Position numbers and translations under genes: made by a program. A model generated the notes under the pieces. It was not told the origin of the DNA. It was given only the letters and a program-made list of their open reading frames with translations, and did not search any database. From assembly GCA_910588565.1 (NCBI GenBank), contig CAJUPF010000073.1, positions 1 through 13,915 of the forward strand: a stretch of DNA of 13,915 nt, in the 5' to 3' direction. This stretch comes from an uncultured Lachnospiraceae bacterium (GTDB lineage: Bacteria > Bacillota > Clostridia > Lachnospirales > Lachnospiraceae). This document shows positions 1-7,273 of this stretch, one piece after another (within the stretch, counting starts at the first letter, position 1; each line of letters begins with the position of its first letter).

Positions 1-54
1 GCTTCAGGTGCCTGTGGCAGCAATGTCGTGAGGGTTCAAGTCCCTTTTCCTGCA
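1..54 (+). tRNA. tRNA-Leu (anticodon CAG), 3' part only
   Basis: The window begins inside a tRNA gene. The anticodon loop TTCAGGT (3-9) carries CAG at 5-7 and is followed by the 3' strand of the anticodon stem (10-14). A long class II variable arm (about 15-29) fits leucine. The T arm is GAGGG / TTCAAGT / CCCTT (30-46). The acceptor 3' strand TTCCTGC with discriminator A ends at 54. CCA is not encoded, since TTC follows. The layout matches the known tRNA-Leu(CAG) of E. coli around the anticodon. The 5' half (acceptor 5' strand, D arm, 5' anticodon stem) lies outside the window, so acceptor pairing cannot be verified. Confidence 0.88.
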
Positions 55-64
55 TTCGTAGTAG

Positions 65-97
65 ATGGGAAGCTTTTGAAGAAAGGCTTCCCATTTC
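65..97 (+). terminator. hairpin after tRNA-Leu, probable weak terminator
   Basis: A perfect 9-bp inverted repeat, ATGGGAAGC (65-73) and GCTTCCCAT (86-94), has a 12-nt loop and is followed only by TTTC. The position just after the tRNA suggests transcript end or 3' processing. The short T tract makes termination uncertain, so some read-through into the chemoreceptor-like gene is possible. Confidence 0.5.
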
Positions 98-134
98 AGT
101 ATGCAGAAGATATATATTCAGCCAGGAGGACAAT

Positions 135-1499
135 ATGAAAAATCTGAAGCTGAGAATGAAATTATGCTGTCTTGGAGTTATATTTATCCTGTTTGCGGCA
201 TTTGGCATATTTTTTTTGCATCAATCGATGGAGCAGATGCAGGAAAAGACAATCGAATTGATCGGGCAGGAACATCAGACGCCGGATGGAGAAAGCAGCA
301 TCGAAGAACCGGAACTTAGGCAGGCGCTGACGGTAGTTGCCTCTGAGCAGACAAAGGTGTTTGGGATGGTATCGATTGCCTGTGCCGTGCTTATCCTTTT
401 GTTTCTGATTTGGATTTACGGCGGTATGGCAAAGATATTCCGCCAGACTGAGACAGCTTTAAAGAAACTGGCAAAAGGAGATTTTTCAGAGACGCCGGGA
501 GAAGAAGCGGCGGGGATTATGGAAGAGACCCGTAAGAATCTGGGAAGCTTATATGGGGAAGTAAAACATGCGGCAAACGGGCTTACACGGTCTGTATTAG
601 GCGCCGGCTCACTGGGTACCAAAGTCGGCAGTGAGATAGCGGGTATCGCAGGCAATTTAGAACAGATCATGGCTTCCATGAAAGAGACGTCGGTGGTTTT
701 AGAAGAGGTATCCGGGCTTTCGGCAGAGATGGAGGCATCCATTCAGGGGATAGCTTCGCGGGCAGAGGACAGCTTGGGATGGGTCAGGGATATCAGAGAA
801 CGTGCCGAAGCAGCCAGAGAGTCCGCAGAAGAAAAACAGGAAATTGTCCGAAAGAACAAGAAGGATATGAAAGAAGGCCTTATCAGGGAGCTAAAAGACG
901 CTGGGCTGGCAGGACAAATCACAGCCTTATCGGAATCGGTGATGAAGACACTGGAAAAAGTCAATTTATTGTCCTTAAACGCAAGCGTGGAAGCTGCCAA
1001 AGCAGGCATAGCAGGCAAAGAATACGCAATTGTTACCGATGAAATCCGTATTTTGACAGAAGAATCTATGAAAGCGGTTGAAAATATCCAGTGGGCAGCA
1101 GAAGAGGTCGTAAGCGCTGTCCATAACTTAGATGGCAGTACCATGCGTCTGATGGAGTTTTTGGATACGGAGATTTATTCCGCTTGCAAGGAGTTTGTCA
1201 AAATGGCGGAGAGTTATATTCGCGATGCAGGAGAGTTGGATTTTATTTCATCGAGTTTTCACACAGAAGCGGAGGAACTGTCCGCAAATTTAGACCGTCT
1301 TCAAAAATCCATGGGACAGATTTGCGGCAGGATGGAAAGCAAAGAGGCGAATTTATCGAAAGCTGCGGATCAAATGGCTCGCTTAGACGCCAGCACGGCC
1401 GGAATGATGCGGGATATCAGAAAAGCAGAACATACGGCGCGTCTGCTGAACAAAGGAATGGGACAGTTTCATATCACGGAAAAAGAATCACAGGATTGA
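135..1499 (+). CDS. divergent methyl-accepting chemotaxis-like membrane protein
   Basis: 454 residues; ATG start behind AGGAGGAC with good spacing. Two hydrophobic segments (about 10-28 and 75-95) bracket only some 46 extracellular residues, too few for a Cache, PAS or four-helix sensor domain. A HAMP-like linker follows, with KGDF at 114-117. The rest is heptad-rich coiled coil. At 281-291 it has LNASVEAAKAG, recognisable as the chemoreceptor hairpin tip normally read as LNAAxEAARAGExGRGFAVVA. Here the tip continues as IAGKEYAIVTDEIR, so the usual Glu, Arg, Gly and Phe are replaced. In the MCP family this tip binds CheA and CheW, so coupling may be altered or lost. No other chemotaxis gene is nearby. 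It stands alone between a tRNA and a strong terminator. The MCP-like call is secure; the signalling role is open. Confidence 0.82.
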   Translation: MKNLKLRMKLCCLGVIFILFAAFGIFFLHQSMEQMQEKTIELIGQEHQTPDGESSIEEPELRQALTVVASEQTKVFGMVSIACAVLILLFLIWIYGGMAKIFRQTETALKKLAKGDFSETPGEEAAGIMEETRKNLGSLYGEVKHAANGLTRSVLGAGSLGTKVGSEIAGIAGNLEQIMASMKETSVVLEEVSGLSAEMEASIQGIASRAEDSLGWVRDIRERAEAARESAEEKQEIVRKNKKDMKEGLIRELKDAGLAGQITALSESVMKTLEKVNLLSLNASVEAAKAGIAGKEYAIVTDEIRILTEESMKAVENIQWAAEEVVSAVHNLDGSTMRLMEFLDTEIYSACKEFVKMAESYIRDAGELDFISSSFHTEAEELSANLDRLQKSMGQICGRMESKEANLSKAADQMARLDASTAGMMRDIRKAEHTARLLNKGMGQFHITEKESQD

Positions 1500-1530
1500 G
1501 CAGGAAAAATTTTTCCTGCTCGATTTTTGT
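1498..1530 (+). terminator. intrinsic terminator of the chemoreceptor-like gene
   Basis: A perfect 12-bp palindrome, GAGCAGGAAAAA (1498-1509) and TTTTTCCTGCTC (1510-1521), is followed by GATTTTTGT. The stem starts inside the TGA stop codon (1497-1499). The inner A/T pairs probably melt to leave a GAGCAGG/CCTGCTC stem with an A-T loop. This separates the chemoreceptor-like gene from the dgt-dnaG-rpoD cluster. Confidence 0.82.
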
Positions 1531-1587
1531 AAGAAAAAAAGGAAAAATCTAATAAATACAGTAAATATAATACAGGAGGTGGCAAGT

Positions 1588-2601
1588 GTGACAATCCGTG
1601 AGGACATTGAGAAAATGGAGCGGGAGACGTTAAGCCCCTATGCGACGTTAAGCGTTCATTCCAGGGGCCGGGAGCGGGAAGAAGCTCCCTGTGATATTCG
1701 TCCGGTATTTCAGAGGGACAGAGACAGGATTTTGCATTGTAAGGCGTTCCGGCGGCTGAAAAATAAGACCCAGGTATTTTTGACGCCCAAAGGGGATCAC
1801 TATCGTACCAGGTTATCCCATACGCTTGAAGTATCTCAGAATGCCAGGACGATCGCCAAAGCGCTGCGGCTGAATGAGGATCTGGTAGAAGCGATTGCAT
1901 TAGGACATGATCTTGGGCATACGCCGTTTGGCCATGCAGGGGAGTTTATACTGAATTCTCTTTGTGAAGACGGGTTTCGTCACAATGTGCAGAGTGTCAG
2001 GATTGTAGAAAAATTGGAGAAAAACGGCAAAGGCCTGAATCTGACCTGGGAGGTGCGGGACGGTATTTTAAATCATCAGACAAGTACCATGCCCCATACC
2101 TTAGAAGGCAAAATTGTCCGTTTCTCTGATAAAATCGCATATATCAACCATGATATTGATGACGCGGTACGGGCACATATTCTGATAACGGAGGATATCC
2201 CAAAGGAATTGCGCAATACCTTGGGGAATACCACAAGGGAACGTTTGAATACACTGATACATAATATAATTATAAACAGCATTGGCAGGGATGACATCAG
2301 AATGTCCCGGGAAGTGGAAGAAGCCATGCGGGAACTGCGCCGTTTTATGTTTACGCATGTGTATCAGAATCCGGTGGCAAAGGGGGAAGAGATTAAGGCT
2401 AGAGGATTGTTAGAACAGCTGTATACTTATTATATGGGGCATATGGAGCTGATTCCGGAGAAATATACGGATATGCTCAAGGCAGGGGAGAAAAAGCAGA
2501 GGGTTGTCTGCGACTATATTTCAGGTATGACCGATCAGTATGCCATTGCCAAATTCAATGAGTATTTTCTGCCCCAGGCCTGGCAGGTAGACGGATACTG
2601 A
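1588..2601 (+). CDS. dgt: deoxyguanosinetriphosphate triphosphohydrolase-like protein
   Basis: HD-superfamily hydrolase, 337 residues. Known members hydrolyse dGTP or other dNTPs to deoxynucleoside plus triphosphate in the cytoplasm. The metal motif is visible: H78 (RLSHTLEV), H107-D108 (GHDLGH) and D181 (FSDKIAY), with the family block GHDLGHTPFGHAGE at 106-119 and the N-terminal FRRLKNKTQVF segment. I chose GTG 1588 because AGGAGGT (1574-1580) lies 7 bases upstream; an earlier in-frame GTG at 1579 overlaps that ribosome binding site. It opens the cluster with dnaG and rpoD, a common arrangement in Clostridia. Substrate preference among dNTPs cannot be read from sequence, and Bacillota members are often named only dGTPase-like. 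Confidence 0.93.
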   Translation: MTIREDIEKMERETLSPYATLSVHSRGREREEAPCDIRPVFQRDRDRILHCKAFRRLKNKTQVFLTPKGDHYRTRLSHTLEVSQNARTIAKALRLNEDLVEAIALGHDLGHTPFGHAGEFILNSLCEDGFRHNVQSVRIVEKLEKNGKGLNLTWEVRDGILNHQTSTMPHTLEGKIVRFSDKIAYINHDIDDAVRAHILITEDIPKELRNTLGNTTRERLNTLIHNIIINSIGRDDIRMSREVEEAMRELRRFMFTHVYQNPVAKGEEIKARGLLEQLYTYYMGHMELIPEKYTDMLKAGEKKQRVVCDYISGMTDQYAIAKFNEYFLPQAWQVDGY

Positions 2602-2605
2602 GGAT

Positions 2606-2684
2606 TGTCCGCATTTGTATAGGCGTACGGAGCATTGTATGTTCCAGTGTGGGTACTGTTTGTGGGCATACCTGAGTGCGGACA
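2606..2684 (+). repeat. 8-bp inverted repeat in the dgt-dnaG gap
   Basis: TGTCCGCA (2606-2613) and TGCGGACA (2677-2684) are perfectly complementary and enclose 63 nt. Inside, GTATG and CATAC (about 2637-2641 and 2667-2671) could form a second, nested stem. In the transcript this would fold into one closed domain ending some 15 nt before the dnaG ribosome binding site. No T tract follows, so it is not a plain terminator. It could be a processing site or a structured leader; its function is unknown. Confidence 0.4.
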
Positions 2685-2713
2685 GCAGAACAGGAGAAGG
2701 GAGGGAGAGCGCC

Positions 2714-4495
2714 TTGCCGTTTTATTCGGAGGATATCATTGAAGAAGTCCGTTCGAGAAATAATATTGTAGATGTGATTTCAGGCTATGTCAGGCTGAAG
2801 AAATCGGGGAGTACGTATTTTGGGCTCTGTCCGTTTCACAATGAGAAGACGCCGTCCTTTTCGGTAACGCCGTCGAAGCAGATGTATTACTGTTTTGGCT
2901 GCGGCGCTGGCGGAAATGTATTTACATTTCTGATGGAATATGAAAATTTCAGTTTTGCGGAAGCAGTGCAGGAGCTGGCGAAACGGGCCGGAATCAGCCT
3001 GCCGGAGCAGGAATATACCCCGCGGATGCGGCAGGAGGCGGACAGGAGGCAGCAATTGCTTGAAATCAATAAGGAGGCAGCCAGATATTATTATATGCTG
3101 CTGCGCAGCGAGCACGGGCAGCAGGCGCTGGAGTATTTTAAGAAGCGGGAAGTTAGCAGAGAGACGATGCAGAAATTTGGCCTTGGTTATTCGGACAAGT
3201 ATGGCGACGATCTGTACCGCTATCTGAAGAAAATGGGCTATCAGGATGAACTGCTGCGGGATTCCGGGCTGATTTCCTATGATGAGAGGAGAGGAGGCCG
3301 GGATAAATTCTGGAACCGGGCGATGTTCCCGATTATGGATGTACACAATAAAGTAATTGGGTTTGGCGGACGTGTGATGGGAGAGGGAGAACCCAAATAT
3401 CTGAATTCGCCGGAGACGAAGATTTTTGACAAAAGCAGAAATCTGTACGGGCTGAATATTGCACGCGCTTCCAGACGGCCGCAGCTTTTGCTGTGCGAGG
3501 GCTATATGGATGTGATTTCCCTGCATCAGGCAGGTTTTGACAATGCGGTTGCTTCGCTTGGAACTTCTTTGACCAGCGGGCATGCCAATCTGTTAAAACG
3601 ATATGGAAAAGAAGTCTATCTGACCTACGACAGCGACGGCGCCGGAGTAAAAGCAGCGCTTCGGGCAATTCCCCTGCTGAAGGAAGCCGGGCTTGTGGGG
3701 AAGGTGATTGATTTAAAACCATATAAAGATCCGGATGAATTTATCAAGGCTTTGGGGGCGGATGCGTATCAGAAGCGGATCGATGCGGCAGAGAACAGTT
3801 TTCTGTTTGAAATCCGCATGCTGGAGCAAGAGTATGATTTTACAGATCCTCAGGGCAAGACATCTTTTTACAATGAAACCGCAAAGCGCCTCCTGGGCTT
3901 TACGGAGGAACTGGAGCGGGAAAATTATATCGAAGCAATTGCAGCTAAATATCAGATCGGATTTGAAAAACTGCGTAAGCTGGTATATTCGGCAGCGGCA
4001 AAGGGCGGATATGTGCCAGAGCGGAAGGAACTGAAATCTGGGACTCACAGGAATAAGAAAAAGGAAGACGGAATGAAACGCTCCCAGAAGCTGCTGCTGA
4101 CCTGGCTGATTGAGGATACCAGACTGTTTTCCGTAATTCGCAAGTATATTGGGCCAAAGGATTTTACAGAAGATATTTACCAGAAGACAGCTTCGATTGT
4201 GTATGAGCAGCTGCAAAGCGGCGGGGAATTAAACCTTGCGAAAATTGTCAGTATGTTTGAAGAGGGGGAGGATCAGAGAGAAATCGCCTCTATGTTTCAT
4301 ACGCATATCCGGGATGTGGAGTCCGGGGCGGATAGGGAGAAAGCTCTCAGGGAAACCATAATCCGGATGAAACAAAACAGCATCAACTACCGCACGGCGC
4401 GCCTGGCGCCTACGGACATGGAAGGACTGCAGCAGTTAATTTTAGACAAACGTCAGTTAGAACAATTGGAAAAATTGCATATTTCTATCGAATAA
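2714..4495 (+). CDS. dnaG: DNA primase DnaG
   Basis: Synthesises RNA primers at the replication fork, working with DnaB helicase. Counting from TTG 2714 the protein has 593 residues, normal for Bacillota. The N-terminal zinc-ribbon (CHC2) has C39, H42, C60 and C63 in CPFH and CFGCG. The TOPRIM catalytic core has E262 (CEGYMD) and D306-S-D308 (YDSDGAG). A diverged helical helicase-binding domain follows from about residue 440. I prefer TTG 2714, giving LPFYSEDIIEEVR, because GGGAGG (2699-2704) lies 9 bases upstream and this is where DnaG homologues normally begin. The frame stays open upstream: an ATG at 2639 with GGAG before it, and a TTG at 2615, would add 25 and 33 residues that do not resemble DnaG. 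It lies between dgt and rpoD. Confidence 0.96.
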   Translation: MPFYSEDIIEEVRSRNNIVDVISGYVRLKKSGSTYFGLCPFHNEKTPSFSVTPSKQMYYCFGCGAGGNVFTFLMEYENFSFAEAVQELAKRAGISLPEQEYTPRMRQEADRRQQLLEINKEAARYYYMLLRSEHGQQALEYFKKREVSRETMQKFGLGYSDKYGDDLYRYLKKMGYQDELLRDSGLISYDERRGGRDKFWNRAMFPIMDVHNKVIGFGGRVMGEGEPKYLNSPETKIFDKSRNLYGLNIARASRRPQLLLCEGYMDVISLHQAGFDNAVASLGTSLTSGHANLLKRYGKEVYLTYDSDGAGVKAALRAIPLLKEAGLVGKVIDLKPYKDPDEFIKALGADAYQKRIDAAENSFLFEIRMLEQEYDFTDPQGKTSFYNETAKRLLGFTEELERENYIEAIAAKYQIGFEKLRKLVYSAAAKGGYVPERKELKSGTHRNKKKEDGMKRSQKLLLTWLIEDTRLFSVIRKYIGPKDFTEDIYQKTASIVYEQLQSGGELNLAKIVSMFEEGEDQREIASMFHTHIRDVESGADREKALRETIIRMKQNSINYRTARLAPTDMEGLQQLILDKRQLEQLEKLHISIE

Positions 4496-4508
4496 GGACA
4501 GAATACAG

Positions 4509-4520
4509 ATAGTTAACTAT
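4509..4520. repeat. 12-bp palindrome before rpoD
   Basis: ATAGTTAACTAT is a perfect palindrome in the 39-bp dnaG-rpoD gap. It ends 3 bases before the AGGAAGG ribosome binding site (4524-4530) of rpoD. As DNA it could be a dimeric repressor site; as RNA it is too AT-rich and lacks a loop, so a stable hairpin is unlikely. Chance occurrence is possible. Confidence 0.35.
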
Positions 4521-4534
4521 GAGAGGAAGGAAAC

Positions 4535-5698
4535 ATGGAAGAAAAGAAAAATCAAGCCATAACAGCTGAGAACGCAACTTCTGGCAGCATCGACCCGGCA
4601 GCGCGGGAGGAAAGGCTGAACGAGAAATTAAAAGAACTTGTCGAAATTGCCAAAAAGAAGAAAAATGTTCTCGAATATCAGGAAATCAATGATTTTTTCC
4701 AGAAGATGGAGCTGAATGCAGAAGAATTTGAGAAGATTTTGGAATGCCTGGAGACTAACAGTATTGATGTGCTGCGGATTACGGACGATGACGATGATGA
4801 CAATATCCTGATTACCGATGAGGATGAAATCGAAGTTGAGAAAATCGATCTCAGCGTTCCTGACGGCATCAGCATTGAAGATCCGGTGCGTATGTATCTG
4901 AAAGAAATCGGCAAGGTGCCGCTGCTTAGCGCGGAAGAAGAAATCGAGCTGGCAAAGCGTATGGAGCTTGGGGATCAGGAGGCGAAAAAGCGGCTGGCCG
5001 AGGCGAATCTGCGCCTGGTCGTATCCATTGCCAAACGGTACGTGGGGCGCGGTATGCTCTTTTTGGACCTGATTCAGGAGGGCAATCTGGGGCTGATTAA
5101 GGCGGTCGAGAAGTTTGATTACCGCAAAGGCTATAAATTTTCCACGTATGCGACCTGGTGGATTCGTCAGGCAATTACCAGGGCGATTGCAGACCAGGCG
5201 CGTACCATCCGTATTCCGGTGCATATGGTAGAGACGATTAACAAACTGATCCGTGTAAGCCGCCAGCTGCTGCAGGAATTAGGGCGGGAACCTACGCCGG
5301 AAGAGATTTCAGAAGAGATGAATATGCCGGTGGAGCGCGTGCGTGAGATTTTAAAAATCTCCCAGGAACCAGTCTCTTTGGAAACGCCGATTGGAGAAGA
5401 AGAAGACAGTCATCTGGGTGATTTCATCCAGGATGACAATGTTCCGGTTCCGGCGGACGCTGCGGCGTTTACTCTGCTGAAAGAACAGCTTCAGGAAGTG
5501 CTTGGGACACTGACGGAGCGCGAACAGAAGGTGCTGACGCTGCGCTTTGGCTTAGAGGACGGCCGGGCAAGGACGTTAGAGGAAGTCGGCAAGGAATTTA
5601 ATGTTACCAGAGAACGGATTCGCCAGATTGAGGCGAAAGCGCTGCGAAAACTGCGTCACCCAAGCAGAAGCCGCAAGTTAAAGGATTATCTGGAATAA
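4535..5698 (+). CDS. rpoD: RNA polymerase primary sigma factor (sigma-70 / SigA)
   Basis: Directs core RNA polymerase to -10/-35 promoters. 387 residues, ATG behind AGGAAGG. Region 1.1 is short (about 25-80) and is followed by an Asp/Glu-rich stretch (84-103, six consecutive Asp). Region 1.2 starts at DPVRMYLKEIG (116-126). Region 2 (about 153-225) contains NLRLVVSIAKRY, DLIQEGNLGLIKAVEKFDY and the -10 reader YKFSTYATWWIRQAI (200-214). Region 3 begins at RIPVHM. Region 4 has LTEREQKVLTLRFGL and the -35 helix-turn-helix with VTRERIRQIEAKALRKLRHP (357-376). All conserved blocks are present, which marks the housekeeping factor and not an alternative sigma. It is co-oriented with dnaG (39-bp gap) and followed after one base by trmK. 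The stop is TAA at 5696-5698. Confidence 0.98.
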   Translation: MEEKKNQAITAENATSGSIDPAAREERLNEKLKELVEIAKKKKNVLEYQEINDFFQKMELNAEEFEKILECLETNSIDVLRITDDDDDDNILITDEDEIEVEKIDLSVPDGISIEDPVRMYLKEIGKVPLLSAEEEIELAKRMELGDQEAKKRLAEANLRLVVSIAKRYVGRGMLFLDLIQEGNLGLIKAVEKFDYRKGYKFSTYATWWIRQAITRAIADQARTIRIPVHMVETINKLIRVSRQLLQELGREPTPEEISEEMNMPVERVREILKISQEPVSLETPIGEEEDSHLGDFIQDDNVPVPADAAAFTLLKEQLQEVLGTLTEREQKVLTLRFGLEDGRARTLEEVGKEFNVTRERIRQIEAKALRKLRHPSRSRKLKDYLE

Positions 5699-5699
5699 T

Positions 5700-6431
5700 A
5701 TGATAAAACTTTCAGAACGGCTGTCGCATCTGGCAGATATGGTATCAAATGGGGCCGTATTGGCGGATGTTGGGACAGATCACGGGTATATTCCGATTTA
5801 TCTGCTTCAATCAGGGAAGATTCCAAAGGCATTTGCCATGGATATCCGTAAGGATCCCCTGCAGAGAGCAAAGGAGCATACGGCGGCTTTTGGATTGGGT
5901 GATTACATAACATTCCGGCTTTCGGACGGAGTAGCAGGGCTTTTGGAGGGGGAAGCGGATTGCATCCTGATTGCCGGGATGGGCGGCAATGTGATGCTTC
6001 ATATTTTGCAGGAAGGGGAAGCGGTGATCCGCTCTGCGAAGGAACTGGTACTGCAGCCGCAGTCGGATATTTCTGGCGTGCGGGAATATCTGTACCGGAA
6101 AGGGGGATATTGCATCGATCGGGAGGATATGGTATTGGAAGAGGGGAAATATTATCCGATGATGCATGTTACGATAGAGAAGGATTTGGTGAACCATAAG
6201 CAAAGGGAAGCGTATTCAGGGGAAGAGTGGCAGGTGGTGTATCGTTATGGGGAATGTTTGCTGAATCAACGGCAGGGTGTGTTGCAGGATTATTTGCGGT
6301 ATAAGATGGGGACGTATGAAAAGATTTTGGAGGAGTTAGAGAATCGGGCGGGGGAAGCTGTCCAGCTGCGCAGGCAGGAGGTTTTGGCGGAGATTGGATT
6401 TGTAGAGAGGGCTTTCCAGTGGGGCGGCTGA
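5700..6431 (+). CDS. trmK: tRNA (adenine22-N1)-methyltransferase TrmK
   Basis: SAM-dependent enzyme that methylates N1 of A22 in tRNA. 243 residues. Rossmann motif I reads LADVGTDHGYIPI (21-33), characteristic of this family. An acidic motif II lies around AMDIRKDPL (46-54), and IAGMGG (91-96) is the family signature at motif IV. LQPQSD and YYPMMHV follow in the expected order. A C-terminal helical, coiled-coil-like part (about 190-243) fits the TrmK tRNA-binding tail. The ATG is one base after the rpoD stop, implying translational coupling; only AAAGGA inside the end of rpoD serves as a possible ribosome binding site. The rpoD-trmK-Nif3 order is common in Bacillota, which supports the name. 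Confidence 0.92.
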   Translation: MIKLSERLSHLADMVSNGAVLADVGTDHGYIPIYLLQSGKIPKAFAMDIRKDPLQRAKEHTAAFGLGDYITFRLSDGVAGLLEGEADCILIAGMGGNVMLHILQEGEAVIRSAKELVLQPQSDISGVREYLYRKGGYCIDREDMVLEEGKYYPMMHVTIEKDLVNHKQREAYSGEEWQVVYRYGECLLNQRQGVLQDYLRYKMGTYEKILEELENRAGEAVQLRRQEVLAEIGFVERAFQWGG

Positions 6432-6481
6432 ATCGAAGGGAGATTACGGAGCGATATGAAAAGAGGGAGGAGGAATGGCAG

Positions 6482-7264
6482 GTGCAAGGAAAGGAATTGG
6501 TACGGATATTGGAAGAGCAGTCTCCGGTGGAGTTTGCTTGTGATTGGGATAATGTAGGGCTGTTAGCCGGGAATTTGGATAAAGAAATCCGCAAAGTCTA
6601 TATTGCGCTGGATGCTACGGATGAAGTTGTGGAAGAGGCGGTACAGGCGGAAGCGGATTTGCTGCTGACGCATCATCCGCTGATTTTTAAAGGGATAAAG
6701 CGGATTACAGCAGATGACTTTATCGGAAGGCGGCTGATTGGGCTGATTAAGCATGATATTGCGTATTATGCGATGCATACCAATTTTGATGTAAAAGGTA
6801 TGGCGGATTTATCGGCGGCAATGCTGGGGTTAGAGGAGCCGGAGGTTTTGGATGTTGTGAAAGTGTGTGACGGCAGGGAGGAAGGGATCGGCAGAGTGGG
6901 CGCTCTTATGGAGCCTTTGGCTTTAAAACGCTGTGCGGATTTTGTGAAGGCGATGTTTTCTCTGTCTCATGTGAAAGTATTTGGGGATCCGGAGCGGGTG
7001 ATTCGCAGGGCGGCAGTTTCGCCTGGCTCCGGCAGAAGTGAGATTGGCAATGCGATTGCGCATGGCGCTGATGTGCTGATTACCGGGGATATCGATCATC
7101 ATGATGGGATTGACGCAGTGGCAAAGGGACTTTGCATTATTGACGCGGGACACTATGGACTGGAGCATATTTTTATCCGGTATATGAAGGAATATCTGGA
7201 GATCCGCTGCAGGGATCTGGAGCTTGTGACACAGAAGATTACGTTTCCGTACTGGATAGGATAG
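6482..7264 (+). CDS. Nif3-like dinuclear metal centre protein
   Basis: Member of the Nif3 / GTP cyclohydrolase I type 2 homologue family, which forms hexameric rings with a two-metal site. The biochemical role is unresolved. From GTG 6482 it has 260 residues. Metal-ligand motifs are LLLTHHPL (H64, H65), HTNFD (D103) and GHYGLEH (H224, E228). The early DNVGLL block and the SPGSGRSEI and ADVLITGDIDHH blocks are also typical. I chose GTG 6482 because AGGAGG (6468-6473) lies 8 bases upstream and the length then matches the short family form. A GTG at 6419 would add 21 charged residues and overlap trmK by 13 bases, with no clear ribosome binding site. This is the short form, without the extra inserted domain of longer homologues. 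Confidence 0.93.
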   Translation: MQGKELVRILEEQSPVEFACDWDNVGLLAGNLDKEIRKVYIALDATDEVVEEAVQAEADLLLTHHPLIFKGIKRITADDFIGRRLIGLIKHDIAYYAMHTNFDVKGMADLSAAMLGLEEPEVLDVVKVCDGREEGIGRVGALMEPLALKRCADFVKAMFSLSHVKVFGDPERVIRRAAVSPGSGRSEIGNAIAHGADVLITGDIDHHDGIDAVAKGLCIIDAGHYGLEHIFIRYMKEYLEIRCRDLELVTQKITFPYWIG

Positions 7265-7273
7265 GGGGATGCT

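Noticed and set aside
1..54. tRNA 3' end as an integration site
   Set aside because: No integrase and no repeat of the tRNA end was seen elsewhere in the window.
113..118. TATATT as the -10 of the chemoreceptor-like gene
   Set aside because: The predicted start falls in the ribosome binding site and no -35 is seen; the gene may rely on read-through from the tRNA.
1566..1571. TATAAT as the -10 of the dgt operon
   Set aside because: Transcription would start at about 1578, inside the ribosome binding site, and no -35 lies 16-18 bp upstream (A-rich). Real promoter not located; a weak TTGTAA/TAATAA pair at 1527-1532 and 1550-1555 is no better.
1579..1587. Earlier GTG start of the dGTPase-like gene
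   Set aside because: It overlaps the AGGAGGT that best serves the GTG at 1588.
6419..6481. N-terminal extension of the Nif3-like gene overlapping trmK
   Set aside because: No supporting ribosome binding site, residues are charged and unlike the family, and AGGAGG fits GTG 6482.
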